A stretch of DNA of 64,000 bases, taken from positions 4,338,830 through 4,402,829 of the forward strand of contig NC_087389.1 in the NCBI RefSeq assembly GCF_963675165.1. The letters run 5' to 3'. The position numbers and the translations under genes were made by a program. This DNA is from Halichondria panicea (Eukaryota; Porifera; Demospongiae; Suberitida; Halichondriidae). Below the pieces are notes generated by a model. The model saw only the letters and a list, made by a program, of their open reading frames with translations. It was not told the origin of the DNA and searched no databases. Positions 35,662-46,273 of this stretch are shown here, piece by piece. Within the stretch, counting starts at the first letter, position 1. Every line of letters begins with the position of its first letter.

Positions 35662-37014
35662 ATGGACGAAGTCATTAGTCAAGGTAATGATGCATACGGT
35701 CTTGGAAGTAAAGTGGAGGATGAAAATGTTTATGAACCTGTACCAACCCGTGGCAACACCCTCCATAAAAAGAACAAGGAAGAACTCAACCCAGCAGCTG
35801 GCAAAGAAGTGTCGGACAAAGTGAGGAAGTCGCGAGTAAATTGCCATGCTATTGCTACCATCTTAGCTCTAGTAATGTCTGTCCTTTCTCTGATAGTGGC
35901 TTTGGTAGGAGTGAGCTTTGCTACAATAGTGTTGAACAATCAGCAAGGTCAACTGAGCAGTTCCAGTCAGGAGGTGGAATCCCAGATCAACCAAATTCAA
36001 TTATCAAATGAGCAGTGTAAGATTCAGATATCTGATTTGCATACTCATTTAAACAACTCAAATCAAATGTTAAACGACTCGAACCAACAGATTCAGATGT
36101 TTCAGGGTCAACTGGACCACACAAACAAACAGATTCAAGTTCTATTTCAAGCTCATCGGAACATAATAGCAAGACTTCAATTAGGTACCGTAAGTTTTCC
36201 AGCTAGCTCTTGCAATGACATCCCTCAATACAAACCATCTGGAGAATACTGGATTGCGACTGACAGTACTAGCTCTCCTGTCCAGGTCTACTGTGACATG
36301 AATCGAACAAGTTGTAGCTGCAGCACTACAGGAGGATGGATGAGGGTAGCCAACCTTGACATGACTGACTCCAACCAAAACTGCCCAGATGGATTCAGAC
36401 TGGTGTCCAGGACACCACCACCACTGCGTACTTGTGGCAGACCTGGACCAGCAGGATGTGTGTCTACTAGCTATCCAACTTATGGAATGGAGTACTCTCG
36501 AGTTTGTGGGAGAGTGATTGCATAGCTATCAAGACAAGACTCCAGATGCTTTAATTTTGCACCGTATTTCTTCAACAGAGCTGTAACTATTGATGATGTT
36601 TACGTTGATGGTGTGAGCCTAACCCATGGACAGTCGCCTCGTAAGCACATCTGGACATTTGCTAATGCAGTCGATGAAATTAAATCCAACAAATATGTGT
36701 GTCCCTGCACAAGACCTGGCCTCACCTACACTGGAGCTGTACCACTCTTCATCGGTCAAGACTACTTCTGTGAAACTGCAAGCCGACAGCTCCTGCCATT
36801 GGACAATGTCTTTATCTTCTACCCTGGTGATCCAGTCTGGGATGGTCAGGGATGTGGGGATAACAGTACTTGCTGTGAATTCAACAACCCACCATGGTTC
36901 TGCAAGCAACTCCCTCAGCCGTCAATAGACGACATTGAGTTGAGGCTCTGTGGTGATGAAGACACTGACGATAAAGACATAGTACTACAGCTAGTGGAGA
37001 TCTACATTCGCTGA
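35662..37014 (+). pseudogene. Receptor copy A, full length but with one in-frame stop
   Basis: Encodes the family plan in one exon. The cytosolic tail has NDAY and VYEPVP. One membrane helix is made from AIATILALVMSVLSLIVALV. A long Asn/Gln-rich stalk follows, then the ectodomain from SCNDIPQYKPSGEYWIATDS. The stalk is longer than in copy D, with an added FQGQLDHTNKQIQ segment. At 36521 a 4-base insertion (CATA) shifts the frame and creates TAG at 36523-36525. About 27 bases later a 5-base insertion restores it, and the frame then stays open to the normal stop at 37014. The product as read is a 287-aa truncated receptor. It may be a recent pseudogene or an allele; readthrough is not shown. 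Confidence 0.8.
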
Positions 37015-37343
37015 TATATACGTACCGACACTCAATTAAGTATATAACAACATTTTGGATTGTTAAATTATATAGAGACTAGAGAAATGTAAAAGACGCG
37101 CCGCAATAAATACGCTGGTGTAAAATAGTGCGCGGCCCCATTTTTTTCTGTGGTCTTGAGCACCTCCCTGCTTCAATCTCTAGAAACACCCGTGGTGTAG
37201 CAACAGTATACTTAATGAGATGAGGTTACTACATGTCTTATGGATGACATTGTTGAATTCAAGTCTTCCTAGATGCTTTTGTTTTGTTGAGAGAGAGTGG
37301 GATCACTTATGATATAAAAGTTGTTGTAAATCAACCTATTACC

Positions 37344-37456
37344 AGAGGAGGTCCGACATACGTGCACGAATCACTACAAGTTCAGTGCATTTGGCCTGGA
37401 CATAATCAATACACTGAACTTGTAGTGATTCGTGCACGCATGTCGGACCTCCTCTG
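37344..37456. repeat. Near-perfect 45-bp inverted repeat
   Basis: AGAGGAGGTCCGACAT at 37344 pairs with ATGTCGGACCTCCTCT, and the arms continue inward through ACTACAAGTTCAGTG with one mismatch. The loop is about 22 nt. No TIR-transposon features beyond the hairpin. Confidence 0.85.
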
Positions 37457-37629
37457 TCTGTAGCTCTAAGCATTGGAAACGCATTACGTCATACGGCTCA
37501 ATTACTACTGACTGGATTTAGCATGAGTACTATGTAAACAATAAAGCTATCTACAAATTTTAAAGTCTAATCTATTTGAGAAATAGCTTCCACAAATCGT
37601 CACTATAGTACTAAAAATTTCACTTAAAA

Positions 37630-37895
37630 TAGAGTTTAACCAGGAGCACATAAAGAGAAAGAGCATCTAACTGTGTAGAAGAGCTGTTGTCTATTAAGTG
37701 GTTTGACCAAATATTTCCGGTAGTTGTGAAATATGTGAATATCATTACCAGTACGAATTCAGAGAAGTGTTGCTGTGTTGTGGTTTTGTCAGCTTGTACT
37801 TGTTACTACAACCACTTAGACAACATCCAGCCATTCTGAGTATCTGTAGAGAGTTAGATGCTCCTTCACTTTATGTGCTCCTGGTGTAACTCGCA
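37630..37895. mobile_element. MITE with 40-bp inverted ends
   Basis: ACCAGGAGCACATAAAG and AGAGCATCTAAC on the left are matched by GTTAGATGCTCC and CTTTATGTGCTCCTGGT on the right. About 265 bp, no ORF. Confidence 0.75.
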
Positions 37896-39199
37896 TACTA
37901 TAATTATACAGCTCTATTTTGTAAGAACAAGATTCTCTCATGTAACCAATTCATAATTCCTTTTATTGAGCAATAGAGCTTCTGCAAACAACTCACCCTA
38001 ACTTACAATACACCATCCAAACTTTATGGCACCACTACTATATGTTTTTATGTACCTCACTTGATTGGCTTGAACGCTGAAAGAATGGTCTTGAGGCCCC
38101 AAAATACAGCTAAAAAACCTTGGCTGCCGGAAAAGTGCCCTCGGCGAAATTATTTGCACACGGCCACCGTCGTGTGGAAAACGGTGCACTTTATATAACA
38201 CCAAATGACCTCTAGACTTATCGTAGGATTGTACCATACAGACTCTATTGAAAACATTGGTGCACGTGATGCGTTTCCAATCCATTTCCTTTACTATCTA
38301 TATGCTCTAAGTATTTATCTATGAGCGCAAGACCCACTCACTGTACACTGATCTCCTGCATGGTCAACCTTCTTTTTCCACTCTGGCACGAAGCCCACCA
38401 ACACACGCCTCTCCTGGGCACAGTCTCAGTACTTGGGCTAGTGCATGTAATTTCACTAGCAGGGACTATAGCTCTTTATAAGAGCAGCTGAACTTGTTGC
38501 TAGTCAAGTCCACTTCTAAAAGTACACACATAATTATGTGACACTTGAAGTGACCGTCATTAAACATAAATGCCAGACTTATTATGTTTATGCCCATTAT
38601 GTGACAGGCCGAAATGGACTCTGCATGGGGTCATCTTACCTAGATAGCAGAAGCACTATAATTATGGTCTTGCATGCATGGATTCTAAGAAAGGCCACAC
38701 CCATTAAGGCTGACCGCATTCCCATCAAAACTAAAACCAAGATATTCAACTTAGATAGTTTATTGCAATTGGCCCGGTAGTAGATTGTGGTCAAGGGCCG
38801 GGTGTCTGTTCTGAGGTGGCGGCAACTGTCTGCTGTGGGCTCTTCTATTCAGCAGATTTTGCATTCCCATCAAATTTAAAACCAAGCTATTCAACTTAGA
38901 TGGTTACCTGTTCTGAGGCCGTGGCGGCAACTGTCTGCTGTGGGCTCTTCTATTCAGCAGGTTTTGCGAGATAGAACTACATGTATTAATTTAACATTAG
39001 TGTTTATTTGCAGATTTTAACTGCTGAGCAACACTCTGGTGGTGGTAAAGTACAGTACTGCTACATGCATGTATTAAACACATTATGCCACTGTTAGTTA
39101 CATACTTGTTTCAGATCAACCTCCCTCCTCGGTTTTGCTCACCTCCTCAATTAAGTGCTAGTTTATATACACAATCACAGATTTTGATCATAAGGCCTT
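37896..39199. other. Intergenic with a tandem duplication
   Basis: No gene supported. Around 38710-38970 a block containing ATTCCCATCAAA, ATTCAACTTAGAT and GCGGCAACTGTCTGCTGTGG occurs twice. The translated KIFNLDSLL-type end resembles LINE 3' ends, which is a weak suggestion. Confidence 0.4.
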
Positions 39200-39420
39200 G
39201 CTTTTCTCCCTCTTGCAGCTACCAATAGCTAGTGTTCTAGTGTTGAGCTAACTACTAAGTAGGGTAGCAACACTCGATGAATAAGTTTTGCTACCCAGTC
39301 TTCTGAAGCATTATTTTGCAAATCCATGCAAGAAAACATGACTAGAAACCTATAGTCTACACAGACAGTCACACACCGTAGACAAACAAACACACTATCG
39401 TATACCTCGCTTGCGCATGT
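39200..39420. repeat. Interspersed repeat upstream of receptor copy B
   Basis: Shares CTACCAATAGCTAGTGTTCTAG and CATTATTTTGCAAATCCA blocks with 43860-44310 and 18430-19060. It extends the duplicated unit of copies B and D further upstream than that of copy A. Confidence 0.6.
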
Positions 39421-39558
39421 GAAATCAGGATGGTTGTGGTTGCCTAGTTAATTGTGCTAGCCTTGTCACCAGGCTTATAATTGTAATGATAGGTGCCATT
39501 TTAGACCAAGCGTTATAACATTCGAGAAAAATCGGCCTGGTGACGAAGTTAGCACAAT

Positions 39559-40087
39559 GTATGTTAGGTAATCCCTATACAAACAGTATACACATTTGGG
39601 ATTCCTTAAATGCTATCTTTTGCTTTCAAGTCCTACAAACTTTTACGTAATTGCGAGATGCTCGGTTCGTGACGAGTGACATGTGAACAATATTAGATCC
39701 TAAGTGTAAAAGACACTGTGGATTCAATTGAATAAACTTACTACAGCAGCTGTGTTGTTGGTTTCTAGTAGTTTTCAGGAACTAAACATTTTAAATTTAG
39801 GGGCGAGTGATGGAAGAACATCCGAATCCTAAGTGTAAAAGACACTGTGGGTTTACAGTGTTTACATTATCTATATTATAGCAGCTGTGATGTTGTGTAT
39901 GTAACAGTCTGGATTAGCTTAACTTAGCTATCGCTTTATCTAATGACTCAACTAAGACAGAACATGCCAATTATATAAATACATTGCTCATAATCATTAC
40001 TCATAGATGGCTAAATATAGACCATTGTTCAGTCATTCCACAGTGTATAAAAGCTATCTGTGTAAAAGAACATAAATTACATTGATA
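39559..40087 (+). promoter_or_regulatory. Promoter of receptor copy B
   Basis: Two TCCTAAGTGTAAAAGACACT motifs at about 39707 and 39827 and TATAAAAG at 40046-40053, only about 40 bp before the ATG. This implies a 5' leader of roughly ten bases if the TATA is used. Confidence 0.6.
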
Positions 40088-41335
40088 ATGGACAAAATCA
40101 TTAGTCAAAGTAATGATGCATACAGTCTTGGAAGTAAAGTGGAGGATGAAAATGTTTATGAACCTGTACCACCGCGTGGCGGCACCCTCCCTCAAGAAGA
40201 AGTCAACTCAGCAGCGGTCAAAGAGAGGAAGTTGCGAGTTAATTGCTATGCTATCGTCACCATCATTGCTCTAGTAATGTCTGTCCTTTCTCTGATAGTG
40301 GCTTTGGTAGCAGTGAGTTATGCTACAATAGAGTTAAACAACCAGCAAGGTCAACTGGGCAGTTCCAGTCTGGAAATGGAATCCCAGATCAACCAAATTC
40401 GACTATCAAATGAGCAGTGTAAGATTCAGATATCTGATTTGCATACTCATTTGAACAACTCAAATCAAATGTTAAACGACTCAAACCAACAGATTCAAAT
40501 TCTTTTCCAAGATGTTCGAGAAATTATAGCAACTGTTTCAGTTCGCTCCTGCAGTGACATCCCTCAATACAAACCATCTGGAGAATACTGGATTGCGACT
40601 GACAGTACTAGCTCTCCTGTTTAGGTCTACTGTGACATGGACCGAACCAGTTGTAGCTGCAGCACTGCAGGAGGATGGATGAGGGTAGCCAACCTCGACA
40701 TGACTGACCGTAACCAAAACTGCCCAGATGGATTCAGACTGGTGTTGAACAATACAACACCACCACTGCGTACTTGTGGCAGACCTGGACCAGCAGGATG
40801 TGTGTCTACTACCTATCCAACTTATGGGGTGGAGTACTCTCGAGTTTGTGGAAGAGTGATTGGTTATCAAAACAAAACTACAGATGGTTTTGCACCGTAT
40901 TACTTCAACAGAGCTGTAACTATTGATGATGTTTACGTTGATGGTGTGAGCCTAACCCATGGACAGTCACCTCGTCAGCACATCTGGACATTTGCTAATG
41001 CAATCGATGAAGTAAATTCGAATCGCTGGGTGTGTCCCTGTACAAGATCTGACGTGGCCTACACTGGAGCTGTACCACCCTTCATTGCTCAAGATTACTT
41101 CTGTGAAACTGGAAGCCGACAGTATCATGAGAGTATCTTCTACCCTGATGATCCAGTCTGGGACGGTCAGGGATGTGGGAGTAACAGTACTTGCTGTGAG
41201 TTCAACAATCCACCGTGGTTCTGCAAGCAACTCTCTCAACCGACTACAGACGATATCGAGTTGAGGCTCTGTGGTGATGAAGAGACTGAAAATGAAGACA
41301 TAGTACTACAGCTAGTGGAGATCTACATTCGCTGA
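40088..41335 (+). pseudogene. Receptor copy B, full length with one nonsense codon
   Basis: The start is the ATG at 40088, giving MDKIISQSNDAYSLG. Tail, membrane helix, stalk and ectodomain are all present and closely match copy D. At 40622-40624 the codon CAG of SSPVQVYCDM is TAG, a single C to T change. The frame is otherwise open to the normal stop at 41335. As read it makes a 178-aa protein with tail, helix and stalk but almost no ectodomain. A sequencing or assembly error, an allele or a recent pseudogene would all look the same. Confidence 0.82.
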
Positions 41336-41754
41336 TATAATTATATATACGCATATACTTGCACTCAATTAAATCAGTAACAATAATTATATAGAGACAT
41401 AGAGACTATAATTATAGAGATGATGAAGAGGGAACCTTAAAGTGTTCGATCCTTTTACAATTATGAATTGTCTTACAATATACATGCATGTAAATTGTCT
41501 TTTGAAGAATTGGTTTCAGGTATAATTATATACATTGAGTGTGACTATACAGTCAAACCCCCATTCATAATCTCAGTGTCGCAGTGCAACAATATTATCT
41601 GTTCCTATATATCCATGGCCAGAACTGGAAACTTTTGCTTTTAGCTGGGCATGGGAATACGTTCACTGTAAGCAAGTTAATTTGAATAGTGTGAACAGTT
41701 GACTGGCCTTTGTGGTTGGTGGATTTCATGGCTGCATATTTCCAGATGTGAAAG

Positions 41755-42492
41755 AACAGTACTAGCTCTCCTGTTCAAGTCTACTGTGACATGAACCGAA
41801 CAAGCTGTAGCTGCAACACTACAGGAGGATGGATGAGGGTAGCCAACCTCGACATGACTGACTCCAACCAAAACTGCCCAGATGGATTCAGACTGGTGAA
41901 CAGGACAACACCACCACTGCGTACTTGTGGCAGACCTGGACCAGGATGTGTGTCTACCACCTATCCAACTTATGGAGTGGAGCACTCTCGAGTTTGTGGG
42001 AGAGTGATTGGCTATCAAGACATGTCTCCAAATGCTTTTGCACCGTATAACCTCAACAGAACTTTGATATCTATTGATGGTGTTTACGTTGATGGTGTGA
42101 GCCTAACTTATGGACAGTCACCTCGTCAACACATCTGGACATTTGCTAATGCAATCGACGAGGTTAATTTGGGTATTGTATATAGTTGTCCCTGCACAAG
42201 ACCTGACCTCAACTACACTGGAGCTGCACCTCCTCTCTTCATCGGTCAAGACTATTTCTGTGAAACTGGAAGCCGACAAGTCTGGAGCTACATCTTCTAC
42301 CCTGATGATCCAGTCTGGGACGGTCAGGGATGTGGGGTTAACAGTACTTGCTGTGAGTTCAACAATCCACCATGGTTCTGCAAGCAACTCCCTCAGCCAA
42401 CTACAGACAATATCGAGTTGAGGATTTGTGGCAATCAAGACATTAATGATGAAGACACGCCTCTTGAAATTGTTGAGATCTTTGTACAGTGA
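41755..42492 (+). pseudogene. Receptor copy C, ectodomain only (5' truncated)
   Basis: Homology to the family begins abruptly at about 41755, in the middle of the SSPVQVYCDM segment. It runs open to a family-type stop at 42492. Tail, helix and stalk are missing and the upstream 200 bp is unrelated, so there is no promoter or signal. The ectodomain itself has no stop and differs by small in-frame changes (for example GPGCV instead of GPAGCV). It may serve as a donor for gene conversion. Confidence 0.75.
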
Positions 42493-43859
42493 AGATACTG
42501 ACTCAGAGATTCGTGCAGACTAATTTAATATCATGCAATCAGTTCTTATTCGTACGCTTGTCTTTTGTTGTCCTGAGTAGCCTCTTAGTTTTACTGTCAT
42601 GCATGCATGTATAATATTCTGAGTTACCGTATAGCAGACTGCTTTCATGTAATGTTGTTCATGGCCCTTACTATAATTATAACTAGCCATTGCTTGTATA
42701 GAATCGCATTATTAAAACGTAGCTATAATTATGTTTGGATTTCAACACAAAAACTGTCATCTTCTTTTTAAGTGCACATGGTTACAATTTCTGGCGTGTT
42801 CGAGCTGTATATGCTGCATGGAAGCTGCTATATAATTATGCATGTATACTGATGCACATCCTTTACAGAAATGGTTTTACATTTTACACAGCGACTTATA
42901 ATTATGTGTGTGAAAGAAGGTGTGAAGCGGCACTCAGCAAAGTAATGGCTGCATGGTTCAATGGGTATGAGCGACTTCCTATGGTATATTCAGGCGACGA
43001 CAGTGTCTATATCGTGTTATCACATAATAAATACGGTTTGTTTCATGTCAAAGTAACACAAAAAATAGCACCCCCTCAGATTTCAAACAAAACTTTGCAT
43101 ATTCACCTTATCCAACCATAACAGCCCCATAAGTAATAATTACGAGCTTTAAAATTAACCAGCAAGTGCTTGATCACTGGTTTAAAGTCAGTTTTTGTTT
43201 ACATGGTTGCATTCTGAAAGCATATCACCGAAAGCAACTATAATTATATGCATATACACCTTACAGAGTGAGTGCACAGCAAAGTAAATCAATGTTTTTT
43301 TTACAAACACGTGCGTACTAATGCATGCATGGTGTTTAGAATGATGGTTTTTGACGACAAGATACAAACCTAGGGCAGCTGAGGTGGGTTGAGCAAGTCT
43401 ATGCCTATACAGGGCCGTAGATAGGGGGGGTTGCCCCCTTGGCATTCTAAATTTCATTTCTAGATATATGGCCTGGAATAGGGGCTAGCATTGTGCAATA
43501 GCAATTGACTGCTAGAGAGATGTCGTTGCGTGGAAGGAACATCGCGAGTGTGTACACGGCACAGAGAAGACTATAGATCTACAGTTTGGCTCTCTGAACA
43601 AAGAGACTTCATTGAGTGAATATAAGTTTTGCTAGAGCTAGAAAACCTATGACTCGTGTTGCTGTTTTCCTACTATGCAGTGAATCAAGTGCATATAATC
43701 ATTATACTTAATACATTTCCTCTTGTAACCAGAACATTTTTTGGCACGTTCACGTGCGCCTTGTTATTTTGCTACCCCCGTAATCTAAGCTATCCACGTC
43801 CCTGCTATATAATTATACCTTAGAATAATATTATGCCTATTATTATGCGTGATTTATAA
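42493..43859. other. Intergenic between receptor copies C and D
   Basis: No gene supported. An open 128-codon frame at 42735-43121 has no recognisable domain, no paralogue here and AT-driven composition, so I do not call it. Confidence 0.4.
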
Positions 43860-44310
43860 TCATTATTATAACATAATGAAAGCACCGTGGGTAATGATAG
43901 ATCAAACGATCGATGCCAAAAGTTCAAGTCTAAAATTAATGGCTGCATCAGTGCAGCAGAGCCTTGCAGCTCTCTTCTGACTCTTGCAGCTACCAATAGC
44001 TAGCGTTCTAGTGCAGCGCTAACTACTAAGTAGAGTAGCAACACTCGATGAATACGTTTTGCTACGCACTCTTCTGAAAAGGCTGCAATGGCATTCCAAG
44101 TAAGCAAAACTAGGCATAACTTGAGAATGAACCATTATTTTGCAAATCCACGTATTAAGATGTGACTAGAAACCTATAGAAACTCTTACTTGCACTTCAT
44201 TGATCTCCTTGAGCAGCTGTAGCAGTCTACACAGACACACAGACACACCGTAGACAAACAAACACACTACCGTATACCTCGCTTGCGCACGCGCACCGAG
44301 GCATAGTTAT
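43860..44310. repeat. Interspersed repeat upstream of receptor copy D
   Basis: Same family as 39200-39420 and 18430-19060, and the longest copy without the hairpin insert. It begins near ATAATGAAAGCACCGTGGGT and includes ACACACCGTAGACAAACAAA. Confidence 0.6.
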
Positions 44311-44453
44311 AAATATGGAATCAGGATGGTTGTGGTTGCCTAGTTAATTGTGCTAGCCTTGTCACCAGGCTTATAATTGTAATGATAGGTGCCATTTTAG
44401 ACCAAGCGCTGTAACATTCGAGAAAAATCGGCCTGGTAACGAAGTTAGCACAA

Positions 44454-44991
44454 TGTATGTTAGGTAATCCCTACTACACATTTGGGATTCCTTAAATGCT
44501 ATATCTTTTGCTTTCAAGTCCTACAAACCTTTACGTAATTGCGAGATGCTCGGTTCGTGACGAGTGACATGTGAACAATATCAGATCCTAAGTGTAAAAG
44601 ACACGGATTTAATTGAATAAACTTACTATAGCAGCTGTGTTGTTGGTTTCTAGTAGTTTTCTAGGAACTAGACATTTTAAATTTAGAGGCGAGTGACGGA
44701 AGAACGTTTGAATCCTAAGTGTAAAAGACACTGTGGGTTTACAGTGTTTACATTTATAATTGTTATAGCAGCTGTGATGTTGTGTATGTAACAGTCTGGA
44801 TTAGCTTAACTTAGCTATCGCTTTATCCAATATATATGACTCAACTGATAATACAAGACAGAACATGCCAATAAGAACATAAATACATTGCTCATAATCA
44901 TTACTCATAGATGGCTAAATATAGACCATTGTTCAGTCGTTCCACAGTGTATAAAAGCTATTTGTGTAAAAGAACATAAATTACATTGATA
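44454..44991 (+). promoter_or_regulatory. Promoter of receptor copy D
   Basis: Two AGTGTAAAAGACAC motifs at about 44590 and 44715 and TATAAAAG at 44950-44957. In the first motif the right half is altered (ACACGG instead of ACACTG). The block aligns with 39559-40087 almost base for base. Confidence 0.6.
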
Positions 44992-46248
44992 ATGGACGAA
45001 GTCATTAGTCAAAGTAATGATGCATACGGTCTTGGAAGTAAAGTGGAGGATGAAAATGTTTATGAACCTGTACCAACCCGTGGCAACACCCTCCCTCAGG
45101 AAGAAGTCAACTCAGCAGCGGTCAAAGAGAGGAAGTTGCGAGTAAATTGCTATGCTATTGTCACCATCATTGCTCTAGTGATGTCTGTCCTTTCTCTGAT
45201 AGTGGCTTTGGTAGCAGTGAGTTATGCTACAATAGAGTTAAACAACCAGCAAGGTCAACTGGGCAGTTCTAGTCTGGAAATGGAATCCCAGATCAACCAA
45301 ATTCGATTATCAAATGATCAGTGTAAGATTCAGATATCTGATTTGCATACTCATCTGAACAACTCAAATCAAATGTTAAACGACTCAAACCAACAGATTC
45401 AAATTATCTTCCAAGATGTTCGAGAAATTATAGCAACTGTTTCAGTTAGCTCCTGCAGTGACATCCCTCAATACAAACCATCTGGAGAATACTGGATTGC
45501 GACTAACGCTACTAGCTCTCCTGTTCAGGTCTACTGTGACATGGACCGAACAAGTTGTAGCTGCAGCACTACAGGAGGATGGATGAGGGTAGCCAACCTC
45601 GACATGACTGACCGTAACCAAAATTGCCCCGATGGATTCAGACTGGTGAACAGGACAACACCACCACTGCGTATTTGTGGTAGACCTGGACCAACAGGAT
45701 GTGTGTCTACTACCTATCCAACTCATGGGGTGGAGCACTCTCGAGTTTGTGGGAGAGTGATTGGTTACCAAGACAAAACTACAGATGGTTTTGCACCTTA
45801 TTACTTCAACAGAACTGTAACTATTGATGATGTTTATGTTGCTGGTGTGAGCCTAACCCATGGACAGTTGCCTCGTCAGCACATCTGGACATTTGCTAAT
45901 GCAATCAATGAAGTAAGTTCGAATCGCTGGGTATGTCCCTGCACAAGACCTGACCTGGCCTACACTGGAGCTGTACCACCCTTCATCGGTCAGGACTACT
46001 TCTGTGAAACTGCAAGCCGACAGCTCCTGTCATTGGACAATGCCTTTATCTTCTTTCCCGATGATCCAGTTTGGGACGGTCAGGGATGTGAAGGTACCAG
46101 CACTTGCTGCGAGTTCAATAATCCACCATGGTTCTGCAAGCAACTCCCTCAGCCGACTACAGACGATATTGAGTTGAGGCTCTGTGGTGATGAAGACACT
46201 GAAAATGAAGACACACCTCTAGAGCTAGTGGAGATCTACATTCGCTGA
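44992..46248 (+). CDS. Receptor copy D, intact type II membrane receptor with fibrinogen-like ectodomain
   Basis: 418 aa in one exon, starting at the ATG at 44992 (MDEVISQSNDAYGLG). Residues 1-51 are a cytosolic tail with NDAY (9-12) and VYEPVP (23-28) and then a KERKLR basic stop-transfer. Residues 53-80 form one membrane helix. Residues 82-150 are an Asn/Gln/Ser-rich stalk with NxS/T glycosylation sites. From 153 the ectodomain opens SSCSDIPQYKPSGEYWIA, then VQVYCDM, CSCSTTGGWMRVANLDMTD, CGRPGPTGCVSTTYPTHG, HIWTFANA, CPCTRPDL, DPVWDGQGC, CCEFNNPPWFCKQLP and DIELRLCGDE. The YCDM...GGW pairing resembles the start of fibrinogen-related domains; the rest is not recognised. A cell-surface receptor or adhesion role is an inference. 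It has the conserved upstream block, and a TIR element begins 26 bp after its stop. Confidence 0.8.
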   Translation: MDEVISQSNDAYGLGSKVEDENVYEPVPTRGNTLPQEEVNSAAVKERKLRVNCYAIVTIIALVMSVLSLIVALVAVSYATIELNNQQGQLGSSSLEMESQINQIRLSNDQCKIQISDLHTHLNNSNQMLNDSNQQIQIIFQDVREIIATVSVSSCSDIPQYKPSGEYWIATNATSSPVQVYCDMDRTSCSCSTTGGWMRVANLDMTDRNQNCPDGFRLVNRTTPPLRICGRPGPTGCVSTTYPTHGVEHSRVCGRVIGYQDKTTDGFAPYYFNRTVTIDDVYVAGVSLTHGQLPRQHIWTFANAINEVSSNRWVCPCTRPDLAYTGAVPPFIGQDYFCETASRQLLSLDNAFIFFPDDPVWDGQGCEGTSTCCEFNNPPWFCKQLPQPTTDDIELRLCGDEDTENEDTPLELVEIYIR

Positions 46249-46273
46249 TATATACATACAACTTCAGTAACAA

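Noticed and set aside
37998-38285. 95-codon open frame on the minus strand
   Set aside because: No recognisable domain, and it lies in repeat-rich intergenic DNA.
42735-43121. 128-codon open frame
   Set aside because: No domain, no paralogue in the array, AT-rich composition and no promoter or splice context.
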